From Zygnema cylindricum (lineage: Eukaryota > Streptophyta > Zygnematophyceae > Zygnematales > Zygnemataceae), in the NCBI GenBank assembly GCA_037447655.1, contig JBBHKE010002360.1, forward strand, positions 95,395 to 159,394: 64,000 nucleotides of DNA, given 5' to 3'. Every line of letters starts with the position of its first letter. The first letter of the stretch is position 1. Below, piece after piece: positions 1 through 12,357 of the stretch. The notes beneath the pieces were generated by a model, which saw nothing but the letters and a program-made list of their open reading frames with translations, did no database searches and was not told the DNA's origin. Position numbers and translations under genes: made by a program.

Positions 1-856
1 ACGTTTGCGCAAGTCACCATCAGATATTAGTGCATTCACCTTGTCATTTCCCCTACGAAGCTCCAATGTACTTTCACTCACGATAATTATCCCTATGGTA
101 ATGCTCCCAGTCCATGAGGAGCAATCCTTTTCCTACATACGATTAATGATGTTTTCGTATTCATCTGGGAGTTTCATGATTAATGTGTTAATCTTTCTCT
201 CCTCAGATTCTATATATCCCGCACTAGCAAGCTCAACATATAACGCGGCAATATCATTGCAAAATTCTATCATGCTACCGCCTTTATAAACATAGGCCTT
301 TATTTCTTGTTCTATCAACTGCTGCCTCTGTATATTCTCACTCTTATAAATCTGACTTAATGCTTCCCATATCTATGAAGACTTGGTTAAATTTATAAGA
401 GTGATAGCTATAGACTTAGATACGTTTCTAAGTATGAGATGTTTTGCTATAGTGTTTTTATACTCCTAGATTTAATGTCACATTCTTCAATTTTAGTTGT
501 AACCCCTACAAGTGGAACCATAATTGGGAGCTTAACTCCCCTCACCATCAGTGTTCCTTTTCCCTTCTCCCATTTTTCCCCTTCCCCCATTTTTCCCCTT
601 CCATGGCAATGATTTTCCCTTCACCTTCCTTTGCATCTAAACTTCGGTTTGTTTTCTCGGCAACCCCAGATGATTCTCTATAGTGAGTTCCTACAAAGCT
701 CGGAGGAGGACACCTCACTTGTCTTGAAACAATTCCCCATAATTGCTTCTCGAAAAGCAATCCCTCCATCATAAATCCCTAATAAGTGAAGCCTGTTCCA
801 TCAAACATAGGCACCCTAGATGGTGGGCCCATGACCTGAAACTTTGTGTGCTCCAT
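1..856 (-). pseudogene. Copia-E gag remnant (element continues left of window)
   Basis: Minus-strand Ty1/copia gag remnant. Reading leftward, the ATG (854-856) lies inside the LTR, followed by the family gag start MEHTKFQVMGPPSR. Further in are pieces such as LLFEKQLWGIVSRQVRCPP (548-772) and a segment resembling other copia gag proteins (133-318, with KLPDEYENIINRM). Stops and frameshifts break it. Gag would form the retrotransposon particle. The pol region, if present, is beyond base 1. It is near-identical in layout to the copia-D gag at 2711-3945, so E and D belong to one family. Confidence 0.75.
824..836 (-). other. Primer-binding site of copia-E (half-tRNA type)
   Basis: Read on the minus strand this is GGTCATGGGCCCA, directly after the LTR end. 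It differs at one base from GGTTATGGGCCCA, the complement of the initiator tRNA-Met anticodon stem-loop. It also encodes gag residues V-M-G-P. Confidence 0.7.
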
Positions 857-2026
857 TGCCCACATAAGTCGCTGATCTAAAAGAAGCAAATCTAGGTGAT
901 GCCGACTCCAACTTGATATAAACCCAAATGACAGACCCCTTGACAATCAGAACCCCAATAAAACTTTACCCCTGTGAAATAATACTTTGTTTGTGCTCAG
1001 TTCTACCATATAATGCAAAGTTAGAATATAAGATTTAGACACATTCACACACTTTGAATTTCCTTAATAAATGCAGCCACCCTGGTAGACAAAAAACTAC
1101 GACCGACTACATCATTGTGTAGCATGGACTCCTTTGAGTCAGAAGCAAAAAGAATCCCTGAAAATGGTCAAGTGAATTGATTGGTATGAATGGTCAAAGA
1201 TGACCTTTTGTACAAGAGCTCTCTTCGAGAAAGGTTGCTACCTATTAAATTTTCTAAGTCCTATTCCCTCTCTAAAACTCTATCTTTTGACGTACGGCAC
1301 CAATCAAATTACAATCTCGTACATAAAAGTACAGGTGTCGATGTACTTTCTGTAGGGCCATCGTATAACATGGCTAAAATGTCGACACGTGTGAAATCAA
1401 GATTTGGTCCCGTAATCTTCGGAGTTGCCGCAATCCAATGTCATCACGCCAAGTGTCACCAGATGTGGCGATGATCATAAAACGCCAAAAGTACCTCTTT
1501 TGTGATTGTAGAGCCTATCGTGGCCGTCCGATCAAAATCGGCTATGAATTTAGCCGTTAGAATTAGACGCGCGATATTTGTTTCGTGGTCCAAACAAATG
1601 TGTGATATCCGTTTCATAAAATAAATTGAAAGCGTACTCCGTACTATCTAAAACTGTATCCAAGCACTACGTAATTATTCCTCGTTAAACGAATTAGTCT
1701 ACGTGTAACTTTATATATATTTATCAAACTATATATATCCTAGCAATAGTTCTAGACCTAATGGACAAAGCTAACAGCTAATCTGAAGGACCATAGGTGC
1801 TAGGATCAAATTCTAGGTCCGTCAGTATTTTTAGTAAACCTATTTGTTGTCTGCTACCTGTCTCTCTAGAAAGCTTTAGGCAGCCATGGCGCCATGGCTC
1901 TATCTCCCTACCCAGCCTTTAGTGACTACAATAAGTGTGGGGGCTTGGAAAAGGGAGTTAGAGGCATACTGCCCTCTACCTTTTTCCTATCATAATAAAG
2001 ACCTAGAAAATACTCAAATGTCAACA
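837..2026 (-). repeat. LTR shared between copia-E and copia-D
   Basis: LTR of about 1190 bp running TG...CA (minus strand TGTTGACATTTGAG...GTTTCA). To its left lies the gag/PBS end of copia-E, so it acts as E's 5' LTR. To its right lies a polypurine tract (2027-2045), so it acts as the 3' LTR of copia-D. It matches the split LTR 3926-4485 + 10921-11547 over its whole length. It contains a dense set of GTAC motifs. Confidence 0.82.
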
Positions 2027-3945
2027 CTCCCTTTATTTTCTAGTCAGTTTTCATTTCGACTCCCTCACACAAATAAACAAACACTCTCTCTCCCTCTTTC
2101 TCTTTTTATATCTTTTACTTTTCTTTTAATAAAACTTTAAGAAAATACTCTGGCATTTGAAAAAATGCTTTAGATGAACCGAAATAATAATTGCATCACA
2201 CATTTTATTTAGCATCCCACTTTTCATAAATCTGAGCAAAGATTTTATCCACCTCATCTCTTTTCCATCCACACTAAACCCAATTTCCCTCTTGGAAGTC
2301 TAACAGCCGACCCCATCTCCAATCTGCATCACACACCCAAGTGCTAACCCTTTTACAGGCACACATTTAAGAATACAATCACTCACTTCATAGATGTCAT
2401 ACCTATTACCCCCAAAAATTAAACTTTCCTCACTCTCTCGTCTTAAATTTATTCCCAATAAATATTTATCCTCCCCTAAACCTTTCATTAAATATTCTCC
2501 TTCTCCCCTATCCTTTAAAGCCCCTTCTAGTTTCACTTCTCCCTTGTCCTCTGAATCCGTTGAAGTCTTCCTTTCCTACCTGTTTTTGGTTTCCAAAATA
2601 TTTATAAAATTATCCTCATTATTTTTATTTTTCCCTTTTTCAATTATGGATCCTAGATCTGACTTTCTCATTTCTAAGTCATACTTTCTACACTCTTTGA
2701 CATCCTCGTCATGTCTAACTCCCTGAAGTACCTCCCTTACCTTTACTTCCCTTATTATACCTCCAAAAGCACATTATTGCTTTCGTGGAATTTATGTGTG
2801 CTTTTCTCTCTTTTGTATTCTACCGATGTGGAAAAGCTCCAAAAAAAATTTATCCTCATTCTCCTTTTCCCCTTTTTCCTCCTCATCCACATTCCAACTT
2901 CTAAGTTCTTCCAAACAAAGGCATTGATGCATATAATGACCGGGTTCCCTACAAAAGAAGCAAACCCCTTTTCTCAAAGCTCCCCTTTTTTTTCCTCTCC
3001 CTCTCTTTCCACCAAAGTTTCGATAAGGTTTACCTTTGTCTTTTTTCCTCTCATCACGCTTCCGCTCGTTACCGCCTTTCCTCTCATCACATTTCCGCAA
3101 GTCACCAACAGTTGTTAGTGCAATCACCCTATCACTTCCCCTACGAAGCTCCAATGTGCTTTCCCTCACAATAATTATCCCTATGGTTATGCCCCAAGTC
3201 CATGAGGAGCCATCCATTTCCTGCATAATATTAATGATGTTTTCGTACTCATCTGGGAGTTTCATCATTAATTTGTTAATTTTTCTCTCTTTAGTTTTTA
3301 CATATCCCGCACTAGCAAGCTCAACGTATAACACAGCAATATCATTGCATAATTCTATCATGCTACCGCCTTTATAAACATAGGCCTTTATTTCCTGTTC
3401 TACTAACTGCTGCCTCTGTATATTCTCACTCTTATAAATCTGACTTAGTGTTTCCCAAATCTCTAAAAACTTGGTTAAATTTATAAAAGTGATAGCTATA
3501 GACTTAGATACGTTTCTAAATATGAGATGTTTTGCTATGGTGTTTTTATAGTCATAGTTTTTAATGTCACTTTATTCAGTTTTAGTTGTAACCCCTACAA
3601 GTGGAACCATAATCGAGAGCTTAACTCTTCTCACCATCAGTGTTCCTTTTCCCTTCTCCCATTTTTCCCCTTCTCCCATTTTTCGCCCTTGATGGCAATG
3701 ATTTTTTGTTCACCTTCCTTTTCATCTGAACTCCGGTTGGTTTTTTGGGCACCCCCAGATGATTCTCTATATTGAGTGTCTCCTAAGCCCAGTGGAGGAC
3801 ACCTCACTTGTCTTGAATCAATTTCCCATAAGTGCTTCACGAAAAGCAATCCCTCCATCATAAATCCCTAATAAGTGAAGCCTGTTCCATCAAACATAGG
3901 CACCCTAGATGTTGGGCCTATAATTTAAAACTTTGTGTGCTCCAT
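2027..3945 (-). pseudogene. Copia-D internal region: gag plus deleted pol
   Basis: Minus-strand internal region of only about 1.9 kb. From right to left it has gag from an ATG at 3943-3945 (inside the LTR), with LLFVKHLWEIDSRQVRCPP, a piece with KLPDEYENIINIMQEMDG, and a zinc knuckle CFFCREPGHYMHQC (C-x2-C-x4-H-x4-C, near 2930-2975). This is followed directly by an RT scrap at 2300-2536 (MKGLGEDKYLLGINLRRE, matching the RT motif MKDLGEAKYILGIQ) and the polypurine tract 2027-2045. Protease, integrase, most of RT and RNase H are missing. It is therefore an internally deleted, non-autonomous copy. Confidence 0.75.
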
Positions 3946-4485
3946 TGCCCATTGAAATCGCAGATCTAAAACAAGCAAATCTAGGTGATGGCGACTCCAA
4001 CCTGATATAAACCCAAATGACTGACCCTTTGACAATCATAACCCCAATACAACTTCACCCTTGTGAAATAACACTTTCTGTATGCTCAATTCCACCACAT
4101 AATGCAAAGTTAGAATATGAGATTTAGACACATTCATCCACTTTGAAATTCCGTAAGAAATACAGCCACCCTGGCAGATAAAAAACTCTGACCGACTACA
4201 CCTTTCTGTAGTGTGGACTCCGTTGAGTCCGCAACAAAAAGAATCCTTGAAAATGGTCAAGTTAATTGATTGTTATAAATGGTCAAAGATGACCTTTTGT
4301 ACAAGAGCTCTCTTGGAGAAAGGCTGCTACCTACTAAATTTTCTAAGTCCTATTCCCTCTCTAAAATTCTATCTTTTGACGTACGGCACCAATCAAATGA
4401 CTGTTTCCTACATAAAAGTACAGGTGCCAATGTACTTTTTGTACGGTCATCGTACAACATGGCCAAAATGTAACCATGTGTCAAA
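3926..4485 (-). repeat. Copia-D 5' LTR, part 1 (split by copia-C)
   Basis: First part of the D right-hand LTR, homologous to 837 onward. The terminal TG has mutated to TA. It is interrupted at 4485/4486 by copia-C and resumes at 10921. The adjacent primer-binding site (3913-3925) is decayed. Confidence 0.8.
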
Positions 4486-5530
4486 TGTAATTTTGTGTCT
4501 TCCATTGGACTACAGAATTCAGGAAGCCTCTACATAGTATTTAACTAACCCACTTCAAGCCACAACCACTGCTGCCCAAAAAGGCAAATTGGCAATTTGA
4601 CTGCACCCCTGTGCAGCATGGACTCCCCTGAGTCCGTAGCAAAAAGAATCATTGAAAACGGCCAACGAGCCAATAAGTTATAGGGTGGCAAAGATGCCAA
4701 ATTATACAAACTCTTAAAGAGGGAGAGGACTGTCTACCTGATTTTTCCTAACTCCTAGTTTTTCCTAGTTCTCTCTCACAACCCCTATCTACTGCCTGTA
4801 TGAACCAATTAGAACATTGTACAGTACCAAAAATTACTACTGCCGATGTATTTTTTGTACAGCCTCTGTACGAAAAGGCCATTAGGCGGACGCATGTCCA
4901 TTTTCCACTCGTCCGTACGTTCTTCGGAATTCTCGCGACCAAATATCATCTCTCCGCGTGGCGCCAGGTCATGCCACGTCACTAAATTTCAAATTGACCA
5001 TTCTAGGATTTCGGCAATGATGTGCGCCGTTAGATTTGACGCGAAATGGAATCTCAGGCGTAATAAATACTTACGAAATATTTGTTTCGCTATCGAAACA
5101 AAATGCGCAACATCCGTTTCAATTAAGTACAGTACTACGAATTTCGTAAAACTGTATCTTTACGTGCCGTAAAGAGTTTTAGTTAAATGGTTTATGTATA
5201 ACACAATAGTTTAAATATTAATGAAACCCTATATCTCCTAACGGACTTCTACAACAGACTGGTAAGAGCTAACGGCTACGGCGCGCTCTGCCGGTCTGAG
5301 GTTTGAGTTCTGCCGGACTCAACCTTTTGTTGAGAGTGACTTAAGTCACTCTTTAGTCCTTCTTATGGAGCTGAGACAGCCATGGCTCTATCGCTCTCTC
5401 TCTCTTTCAGTGACTACAACAAGTATGGGGGCAAGAGAGAAGAGATGGAGGCAGGCTGCATACATTTTCTTTATATGTTTTCCGCTAATTAATTTAGACC
5501 TAGAAAATACAAAAACTACTTATTTCAACA
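4486..5530 (-). repeat. Copia-C 3' LTR
   Basis: 1045 bp, homologous to 9872-10915 throughout. Its right edge abuts the polypurine tract CTCCCCTTATTTTCTAGTC (as read on the plus strand), which identifies it as the 3' LTR of a minus-strand element. Confidence 0.92.
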
Positions 5531-5594
5531 CTCCCCTTATTTTCTAGTCTAATTTTAATTTTTCTTTTAATCCACATTTTTCCCTACAATATTT

Positions 5595-8500
5595 TTACTT
5601 TAGAGAGGGCAAAGGTTTGGTCATCATGTCAACCACCATTTCCTCATCAGATCTATATACAAGATTCACTATTTTATTCTCCACTTTTTCTCTTACAAAA
5701 CTTAATGTTATGTCCATATGTTTAGCCTTAAAATGATGTTTTGGATTGGCTGCAATTGCTATGGCCGCTTGATTATCACAAAACACTTCATGCACTCCTT
5801 CTTTCATATACCCCAGTTCTTGCAGCAAAGACTTGACCCACATCAACTCTTTCACAGCAAAACAAGAGGCCATGTACTGAGCCTCCATAGTGGACAGAGC
5901 AACCACCTTTTGTTGCACACTGCTCCAACAGCATGCACCTTCCCCAACATACAACACATACCCAGAAGTGCATCGTCTCATAGGTGCGTCACCATAACTG
6001 GCGTCACTCCAAGTACTGATGGCAGTGTGCTCCCCTCCCAAATGCAACCATAACTCTCTAGTTCCCACCAGATATCTCATGACTCTCTTGGTTGCCTCCC
6101 AGTCTCTGTTCCTAGGATCATTAAGACTCTTACTGAGTACTCCAAGTGCTGCCGCTATGTCCGGCCTAGTAGAGTTCATAAAATAGATTAAACTTCCTAC
6201 GACCTGTCTATAAGGGATAGACTTCATAAACTCTGTCTCCTCTGGACTCATCAGATCGTCTAATATCATCACTCCTCCTTTTACACTCCCATCACTTACT
6301 TTTTTCAAGTCCATGGGAGTAGTACAACTTTTAGCATTTTTCATCTGGAATTTCTCAAGCATATTTCCTATTGCTTTTTTCTGAGTAAGTCTGATGATCT
6401 TCTTCCCCCAATCTCTCTCCATTTGGATCCCCAAAATATATTTTGCCTCCCCTAAATCCTTCATATCAAATCTGCCCCTAAGATCTTTCTTTAGCCTATT
6501 GATCTTCTCCAAAGACTTACTTAACACAAGCAGATCATCCACATAAATTGCAATAAAAATGACATCATTCTCATCTTCAGACTTATAGATAGAATGGTTA
6601 GAGCTGATACGGATATATCCCATATTAGTGAGATACTCATCTAGTTTCTTATTCCACTATCGAGGAGCCTGCTTCAGTCCATATAAGGATTTTATGAGCC
6701 TGCAAACTTTGCTCTCTTCTCCTTCTTCCACGAACCCCTCGGATTACCTCATGAAAATTTCTTCCTCTAACTCACCATTAAGAAAAGCTGTCTTAATGTC
6801 CATCTGGTGGATTTCCATGTCTTCCGCTGCTGCGAGACTGAGGAGAATCCTTACTGAGGGGAACCAAACAATTGGAGCAAAGGTCTCCTCATAGTCAATC
6901 CCCTCTTTTTGGGTGAACCCCTTCGCCACCAATCGAGCTTTATATTTCTGAATGGTATTATCTGGGTTCAGTTTTAGTTTAAATACCCATTTACACCCAA
7001 TAAGTTTTCTGTCTGGGGGGCAATCTGCTAGTTCCCAAGTATTTGCTTCCATGATAGAAGCCATCTCATCATTTATGGCTCTAATTCATCTTTCTTTCTC
7101 TGGACTATTCACTGCCTCCGAGTAAGACTGAGGCTCATCTGGGTGAGGTAGCTTAGTTACCTTATGCGCGGCTTATTTTTCCTGTATCCTTTTCTTGCCC
7201 CTCCTTCCTCCCTCAAACTCCGAAGCTAGAATAGATGGAAGTCTTGGATTTCTTCTCACTGTCTCATTGGCTCCCTTGTCCATGGAAGCCGGTTGTTGTC
7301 CCGCTTCTTCTATCTCCTCGAAGTCCATAAGAGTATGCGAGGTTTTCGTTGATTCTCTTGCATCTTGGATCTCCCCCGAATGTGCAATCACGGTTTCACT
7401 CATGTCCCTTTCGGGAACGACCGAGTTCTCCTCACTTTCGAACTCAAATCTGATTCTTATCTTCTTTGTATATTTGAAGGGGTCAAATGACTTCCCTTCA
7501 TCCATGACAACTAAGTGTTTGACCAGAATGATATCTTTTTTTGCTAAGTCATAGACTCTATATCCCTTAACATCCTCATCATATCCCACAAAGTATGAAG
7601 GTTTTCCCTTAGCATCTAGTTTCCAATTTTTTCTATCCGTGTCAAGACTGTAAACTTGGCTACCGAATACTTTAAGGTGTGAGATATCTGGTTTCCTTCC
7701 AACCCATCTCTCATAAGGTGTCACTCACTTTACAGTTGAGGTAAGGATTCTATTTTTATGTAGTTGGCACAGTTCATTACTTCTGCCCAAAATCTCTTTC
7801 TTATTTTCTTGTCCGCCAACATACTACATACACTATCTCTTAGTGTTCGATTCAACCTCTCAGCTACCCCATTTTGTTCCGGGTCATATGGTACAGTTTT
7901 TTGGTGCTGCACTCCCTCATCTCTCAGATATTACTCAAACTGGTTAGAGGTATATTCTCCCCCATTATCACTCATTATCCTCTTAATAGGGATTTCATGC
8001 AACTTCTCACTCCAGGCTTTATATTATTTGAAATAAGTTGATGCTTCAGACTTTGTTTTCAAAAAATAGACTCTAGAGTACCTAGACCAGTTATCGGTTA
8101 TTGTCATCATAAACCTCTTTCCTCCAACCGAAGGTAATTTTGCAAGTCCCCAAATATCTTTGTGGACCAAATCTAACACTTTCTCACCTCTATATGTGGC
8201 GGCTTTGGGAAAGGGAAGTCTTTAAGCCTTACCTTGAGCACAACCACTACAAGTATCGATTATTTCATTATCCCCAAACTGAATGCCTTCTACTACCGCA
8301 AGCTTTTTCATTTCCCTCAACCTATCAAAATGCATATGCCCCAACCGCTTATGCCAAATCATCAACTTAGGAACACCAACATAATAAGCATTCTTCTTTT
8401 CATTACTCAGGTTAAGCCTAAACATTCCTTGACTACCCTTGTCTGCCCTGAAGTAAACTTCATCCCCATACTTAGCTGTAAAGACTCCCTTTCGAGTGAA

Positions 8501-9891
8501 GGTATCAAACTCTTTGTCATCTAACACAGATGTAGAGACAAGATTTTTACTCAGCTAAATAATGTAGAGTACATATGAGAATGTAAGTATAGAAGTCTTA
8601 CCCTCCACTAAGACTTTCAAATCTACTGATCCCACTTGATCTGTAGTAACTACTCTCCCATCCCCATACTCTATCTCTACAGTATGGATTTTTCTTAGCT
8701 TAGTGAAGATTTTTTTATCATGACATATATGCATGGATGCACTTGAGTCGATAATCCATCCTTCCTGTGGAGCTTCCCGAATTGCTCCAAGGGCACACTT
8801 CTGTCTCCGATGGATCTCCTTCTCCTCCGGACTCTCGTCAAGAAGAAGCTCCCCATCCTCCTAAGAGGGCTCATCCTCGGTTTCTCCTGTCACTTTTGTA
8901 ACCACAAGTGCCTTTTTCTTCCCTCCGGAAGAACCCCCTCCACGGTTCTCTTGGAGCCTCAGCTCCGACAGCTTGACACAATTTGCGATCAAGTGTCCCG
9001 GCTTTTTGCAAAAATGACAAAGACCCTTTTGGGGCCTCGGTCCTCCAGGATGATCTCTTTCCCCTTTGTACGGTTTCTTCAGATCCTTCCCCCATCGGTC
9101 CCCTCTTGCTGCTAGAGCTTGAATGCTCTTTCCTCCTCTCCTAATCTCCATTGTGTTTTCCTGCACATTATCATCCTGACCACTGTGTTCCATTTCGATG
9201 GACTATGAAGCATTTCCTGTACTCGATACACTATGTTCTCGAACTCATCTGGTAACTTCATGATAAGACTGTTAACTTTCATTTTCATTGTACTTGTCCA
9301 CACGGTACTTTCCATCTTCATATACAAACAAAAAAAATCATTAAAGTAATCTAACATCTTTACTCCTTTGTAAGTGTAACTCACTAGCTTTTGCTCAGCC
9401 AACTAGAGCTCATGAATAGTTCGAGCTCTATAAATCTCCACCAAACTCACCCACAACTCCTCGGCCTTGTAAATGTGAAGATGAGGAGTGGCCAAAGCTT
9501 GAGTGAGATGCCTGAGAATAAAGTTTTTGGCATCCATGTTTACATCCTCCCACATTTGAGTATCGGTCTCCGTGGTCTTCACGGTCGCCGCTCCTGGTAC
9601 TGTGGCAATAGGAGTAAGGGGTGTCTCCTTCCCTTTCCTTTTTTCGGACACATTGCTGTCCCTATCATCTGCCTCCTCCGCTGAGGCAGCCGTTGCTACA
9701 GGAAACCTTACTCCTTCAAATCCTGGTGGAGTTCCCGAAGGTGGACGTTTCACTTGTCCACTGACGATACCCCAGTATCGTTTTTCACACAAAGCTCCCA
9801 TCATCATGGCTTCCCAATAGATGAGCCTAGATCCATTGAAGGTGGGCACCCTAGAGGGTGGGCCCATAACCTGCAATTCTGTGTCCTCCAT
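5595..9891 (-). pseudogene. Copia-C gag-pol polyprotein, broken
   Basis: Reads right to left. Gag starts at 9891 (MEDTELQVMGPPSR, ATG inside the LTR). A zinc knuckle CHFCKKPGHLIANC is near 9000, and the protease active-site region is near 8740. The integrase zinc-binding segment (WHKRLGHMHFDRL...CSGCAQG) is at 8222-8527, and the integrase core ends near 7730 (GVAERLNRTL). RT starts at 6744-7064 (GCKWVFKLKLNP). RT with YVDDLLVLS plus RNase H lies at 5595-6623 (STMEAQYMAS, FCDNQAAIAI, DMMTKPLPS). Breaks include a stop replacing a Gln in the KQAPRQW motif (about 6657), a stop after gag at 9403, and shifts near 7725 and 7912. It matches the intact order of the 25.4 kb copy, so it is defective but recognisable throughout. 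Confidence 0.88.
9859..9871 (-). other. Primer-binding site of copia-C (half-tRNA type)
   Basis: Minus strand GGTTATGGGCCCA begins at the first base after the LTR. It is a perfect complement of the anticodon stem-loop segment UGGGCCCAUAACC of eukaryotic initiator tRNA-Met, and lies within the gag codons for V-M-G-P. Confidence 0.8.
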
Positions 9892-10915
9892 TGGACTACA
9901 GAATTTAGGAAGCCTCTAGATAGTATTTAACTTACCCACTTCAAGCCACAACCAATGCTGCCCAAAAAGGCAAACTGACAATTTGACTTTACCCCTTTGC
10001 AACCTGGACTCCCCTGAGTCCGTATCAAAAAGAATCACTAAAAACGGCCAACCAGCCGATAAGTTATAGGGTGTCAAAGATGCCAAATTATACAAACTCT
10101 CAAAGAGGTAGAGGACTATCTACCTGATTTTTCCTAAGTCTTAGTTTTTCCTAGTTCTCTCTCACAACCCCTATCTACTGCCTGTACGAACTAATTAGAA
10201 CACTGTACATTTCCAAAAATACTACTGCAGATGTACTTTCTGTACGGCCTCTGTACGACAAGGCCATTAGGCGGACGCGTGCCCATTTTCCACTCGTCCG
10301 TACGTTCCTCGGAATTCCCGCGACCGAATGTCATCTCTCCACAAGGCGCCAGGTCATGCCACGTCACTAAATGCCAAAGTGACCATTCCGGGATTTCGGC
10401 GATGATGTGCACCGTTAGATTTGACGCGAAAAGGAATCTCAGTCGTAATAAATACTTGCAAAATATTTGTTTCGCTGGCGAAACAAAATGCGCAATATCC
10501 GTTTAAATTTAGTATAGTACTTCGTATTTCGTAAAACTGTATCTATGCGTGCCATAAAGAGTTTCAGTTAAAAGATTTCTATATAACAGAATAGGTTAGA
10601 AATTAATGAAACCTTATATCTCCTAACGGACTTCTACGACAGACTAGTTAGAGCTAAAGGCTACGCCACGCTTTGCCGGTCAAGGGTTCGAGTACAGCCA
10701 GACTCAACCTTTTGTTGAGAGTGACTTAAGTCACTCTTTAGTCCTTCCTATGGAGCTGAGGCAGCCATGGCTCCATCGCTCTCTCTCTCTTTCAGTGACT
10801 ACAACAATTATGGGGGCAAGAGAGAAGAGATGGAGGCAGGCTGCCTACATTTTCTCTATATGTTTTCCACTAATTAATTTAGACCTAGAAAATACAGAAA
10901 CTACTTATTTCAACA
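9872..10915 (-). repeat. Copia-C 5' LTR
   Basis: 1044 bp LTR, TG...CA on the minus strand, followed on the right by the TSD TCAAA. The gag ATG is at 9889-9891, about 20 bp inside the LTR. Confidence 0.92.
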
Positions 10916-10920
10916 TCAAA

Positions 10921-11547
10921 TTGGGATTTGTTCGCGTAATCTCCGGAGTTGCCGCAATCCAATGTAATCACGCCATGTGTCACCTGATGTAGTGATGACC
11001 GTAAAACGCCAAAAGTACCTCTTCTGTGATCGCAGCGCCTATTGTGGCCCTTTGAACAAAACCAGTTATAAATATGGCCGTTGAAATTAGACGCGCGATA
11101 TTTGTTTCGTGGTCGAAAAAATACGCGATATCCGTTTCGTAAAATACATTGAAACTTTACTCCGTATTATCTTAAATTGTATTCATGAACTATGTAATTA
11201 TTCCTCGTTAAACAAATTAGTCTACGTGTAACTTTATATATTTATCAAACTATATATATCCTAGCACTAGTCATAGACCTAATGGACAAAGCTAACGCCT
11301 AATCCGACAGACCATTGGTGCCATGATCATATTCTGGGTCCGTTAGTATTTTTAGTAAACCTATTTGTTGTCTACTACCTATCTCTCTAGAAATCTTTAG
11401 GCAGCCCTGGTGCCATGGCTCTATCTCCCTACCCAGCCTTCAATGACTGCAACAAGTGTGGGGGCTTGGAAAAAGGAGTTAGAGGCAGACTGGCCTCTAC
11501 CTTTTTCCTATCATAATCTAGACCTCGAAAATACTAAAATGTCAACA
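10921..11547 (-). repeat. Copia-D 5' LTR, part 2
   Basis: Continuation of the LTR interrupted at 4485. It aligns with 1400-2026 and ends in the conserved terminal GTCAACA (plus strand). Immediately right of it, gypsy-B RT sequence begins, so the E/D array was inserted into gypsy-B. Confidence 0.82.
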
Positions 11548-12357
11548 ATACTCTCATACATAAACCTCCATCTTTCTTATTCACGAAGAGGATGGGGGCT
11601 CGATAAGTGACTTGCATGGTTCGATTGCTTCATCTTCAACTAATTCCGCAAGTTGCTTTTTGAGTTCGTCTAATTATGTGTAGCTCATCTTATATATTGG
11701 ATTAGTTGGGGGTATAGCTCCGGGAACAAGCTCTATCTTGTGGTCTACGTCGCGCTTCAGAGGTTAACCTTTTGTGAGATTTGGGGGAAAGACATCAACA
11801 TACTCCTCGAGAAGCTTTGTTACGAATTCCGGGGCCTCTACGGAAGTCTTTCCTGAGTCGTCACATCTTTTTGAGTCGAAGTCGCGATCTATCTTACTGC
11901 ATTCCTCCAGAATCCCCTCTTTCGTTCCCTCTACGGGTTGAACGACAACCATTCCAATTGTCTCCCCTTTCTTAAGTGCTCTTTTTAGTTGTAAGGCTGA
12001 AAGCAGGTGTCCCTCTTCCAATTCATTACCAGCGGCTCCCACATTTACCTCAAACTCTTTTTCGCCTTTCCTCCCTTTCATGCTACCATTTCTCCAATCG
12101 ATCATCGGGTTCCATTTCTACAGCCACAGTTTCCTTATGATTACCTCATGGTCTCCAAGAGGTAATACATAAAGCGTGTTATACCATTAGAATTTCCTGA
12201 TTCAGACGCGTAATCTCGAGGTGCGATGAGTAATCGAGAGGGAACTTCCGTTGGCCAATTGAACCGTTTGTCGATCTTGTAGAACCACGAGAGGAAGTCT
12301 CAACTTTTTCACCATCTTCTCGTTGATGAAGTTCCCTGACGCGTCGAAGTCCACTCT
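11548..12357 (-). pseudogene. Gypsy-B protease to RT N-terminus
   Basis: Minus-strand Ty3/gypsy pol fragment. Near 12340 it reads VDFDASGNFINEK, with D-A-S-G as the aspartic protease active site. It continues through LPLVVLQDRQTVQLANGSS to the RT entry (EEYVDVFPPNLTKG, RDVDHKIELVPGAIPP, then FVNKKDGG read across a shift near 11580). RT is cut at 11548 by the copia-D LTR. Its upstream part (gag) is displaced to 23498-24369 by the insertion of gypsy-A. In-frame stops are present. Confidence 0.8.

Larger units (their letters stand above)
4486..10915 (-). mobile_element. Copia-C, full-length Ty1/copia element nested in the D LTR
   Basis: Complete LTR-internal-LTR element of 6.4 kb on the minus strand, flanked by a perfect 5-bp TSD TCAAA (4481-4485 and 10916-10920). 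LTRs are 4486-5530 and 9872-10915 (about 1045 bp, TG...CA). The polypurine tract is at 5531-5549 and the PBS at 9859-9871. The domain order gag-PR-IN-RT-RNaseH is that of Ty1/copia. The LTRs differ at many scattered sites and the ORF is broken, so it is older than the tandem array at 24-36 kb. Confidence 0.93.

Noticed and set aside
1190-1474. ORFs inside LTRs (also 4211-4537, 24770-25102, 30171-30503, 35573-35905)
   Set aside because: They fall wholly in LTRs. The repeated protein seen three times reflects LTR identity rather than a conserved gene.
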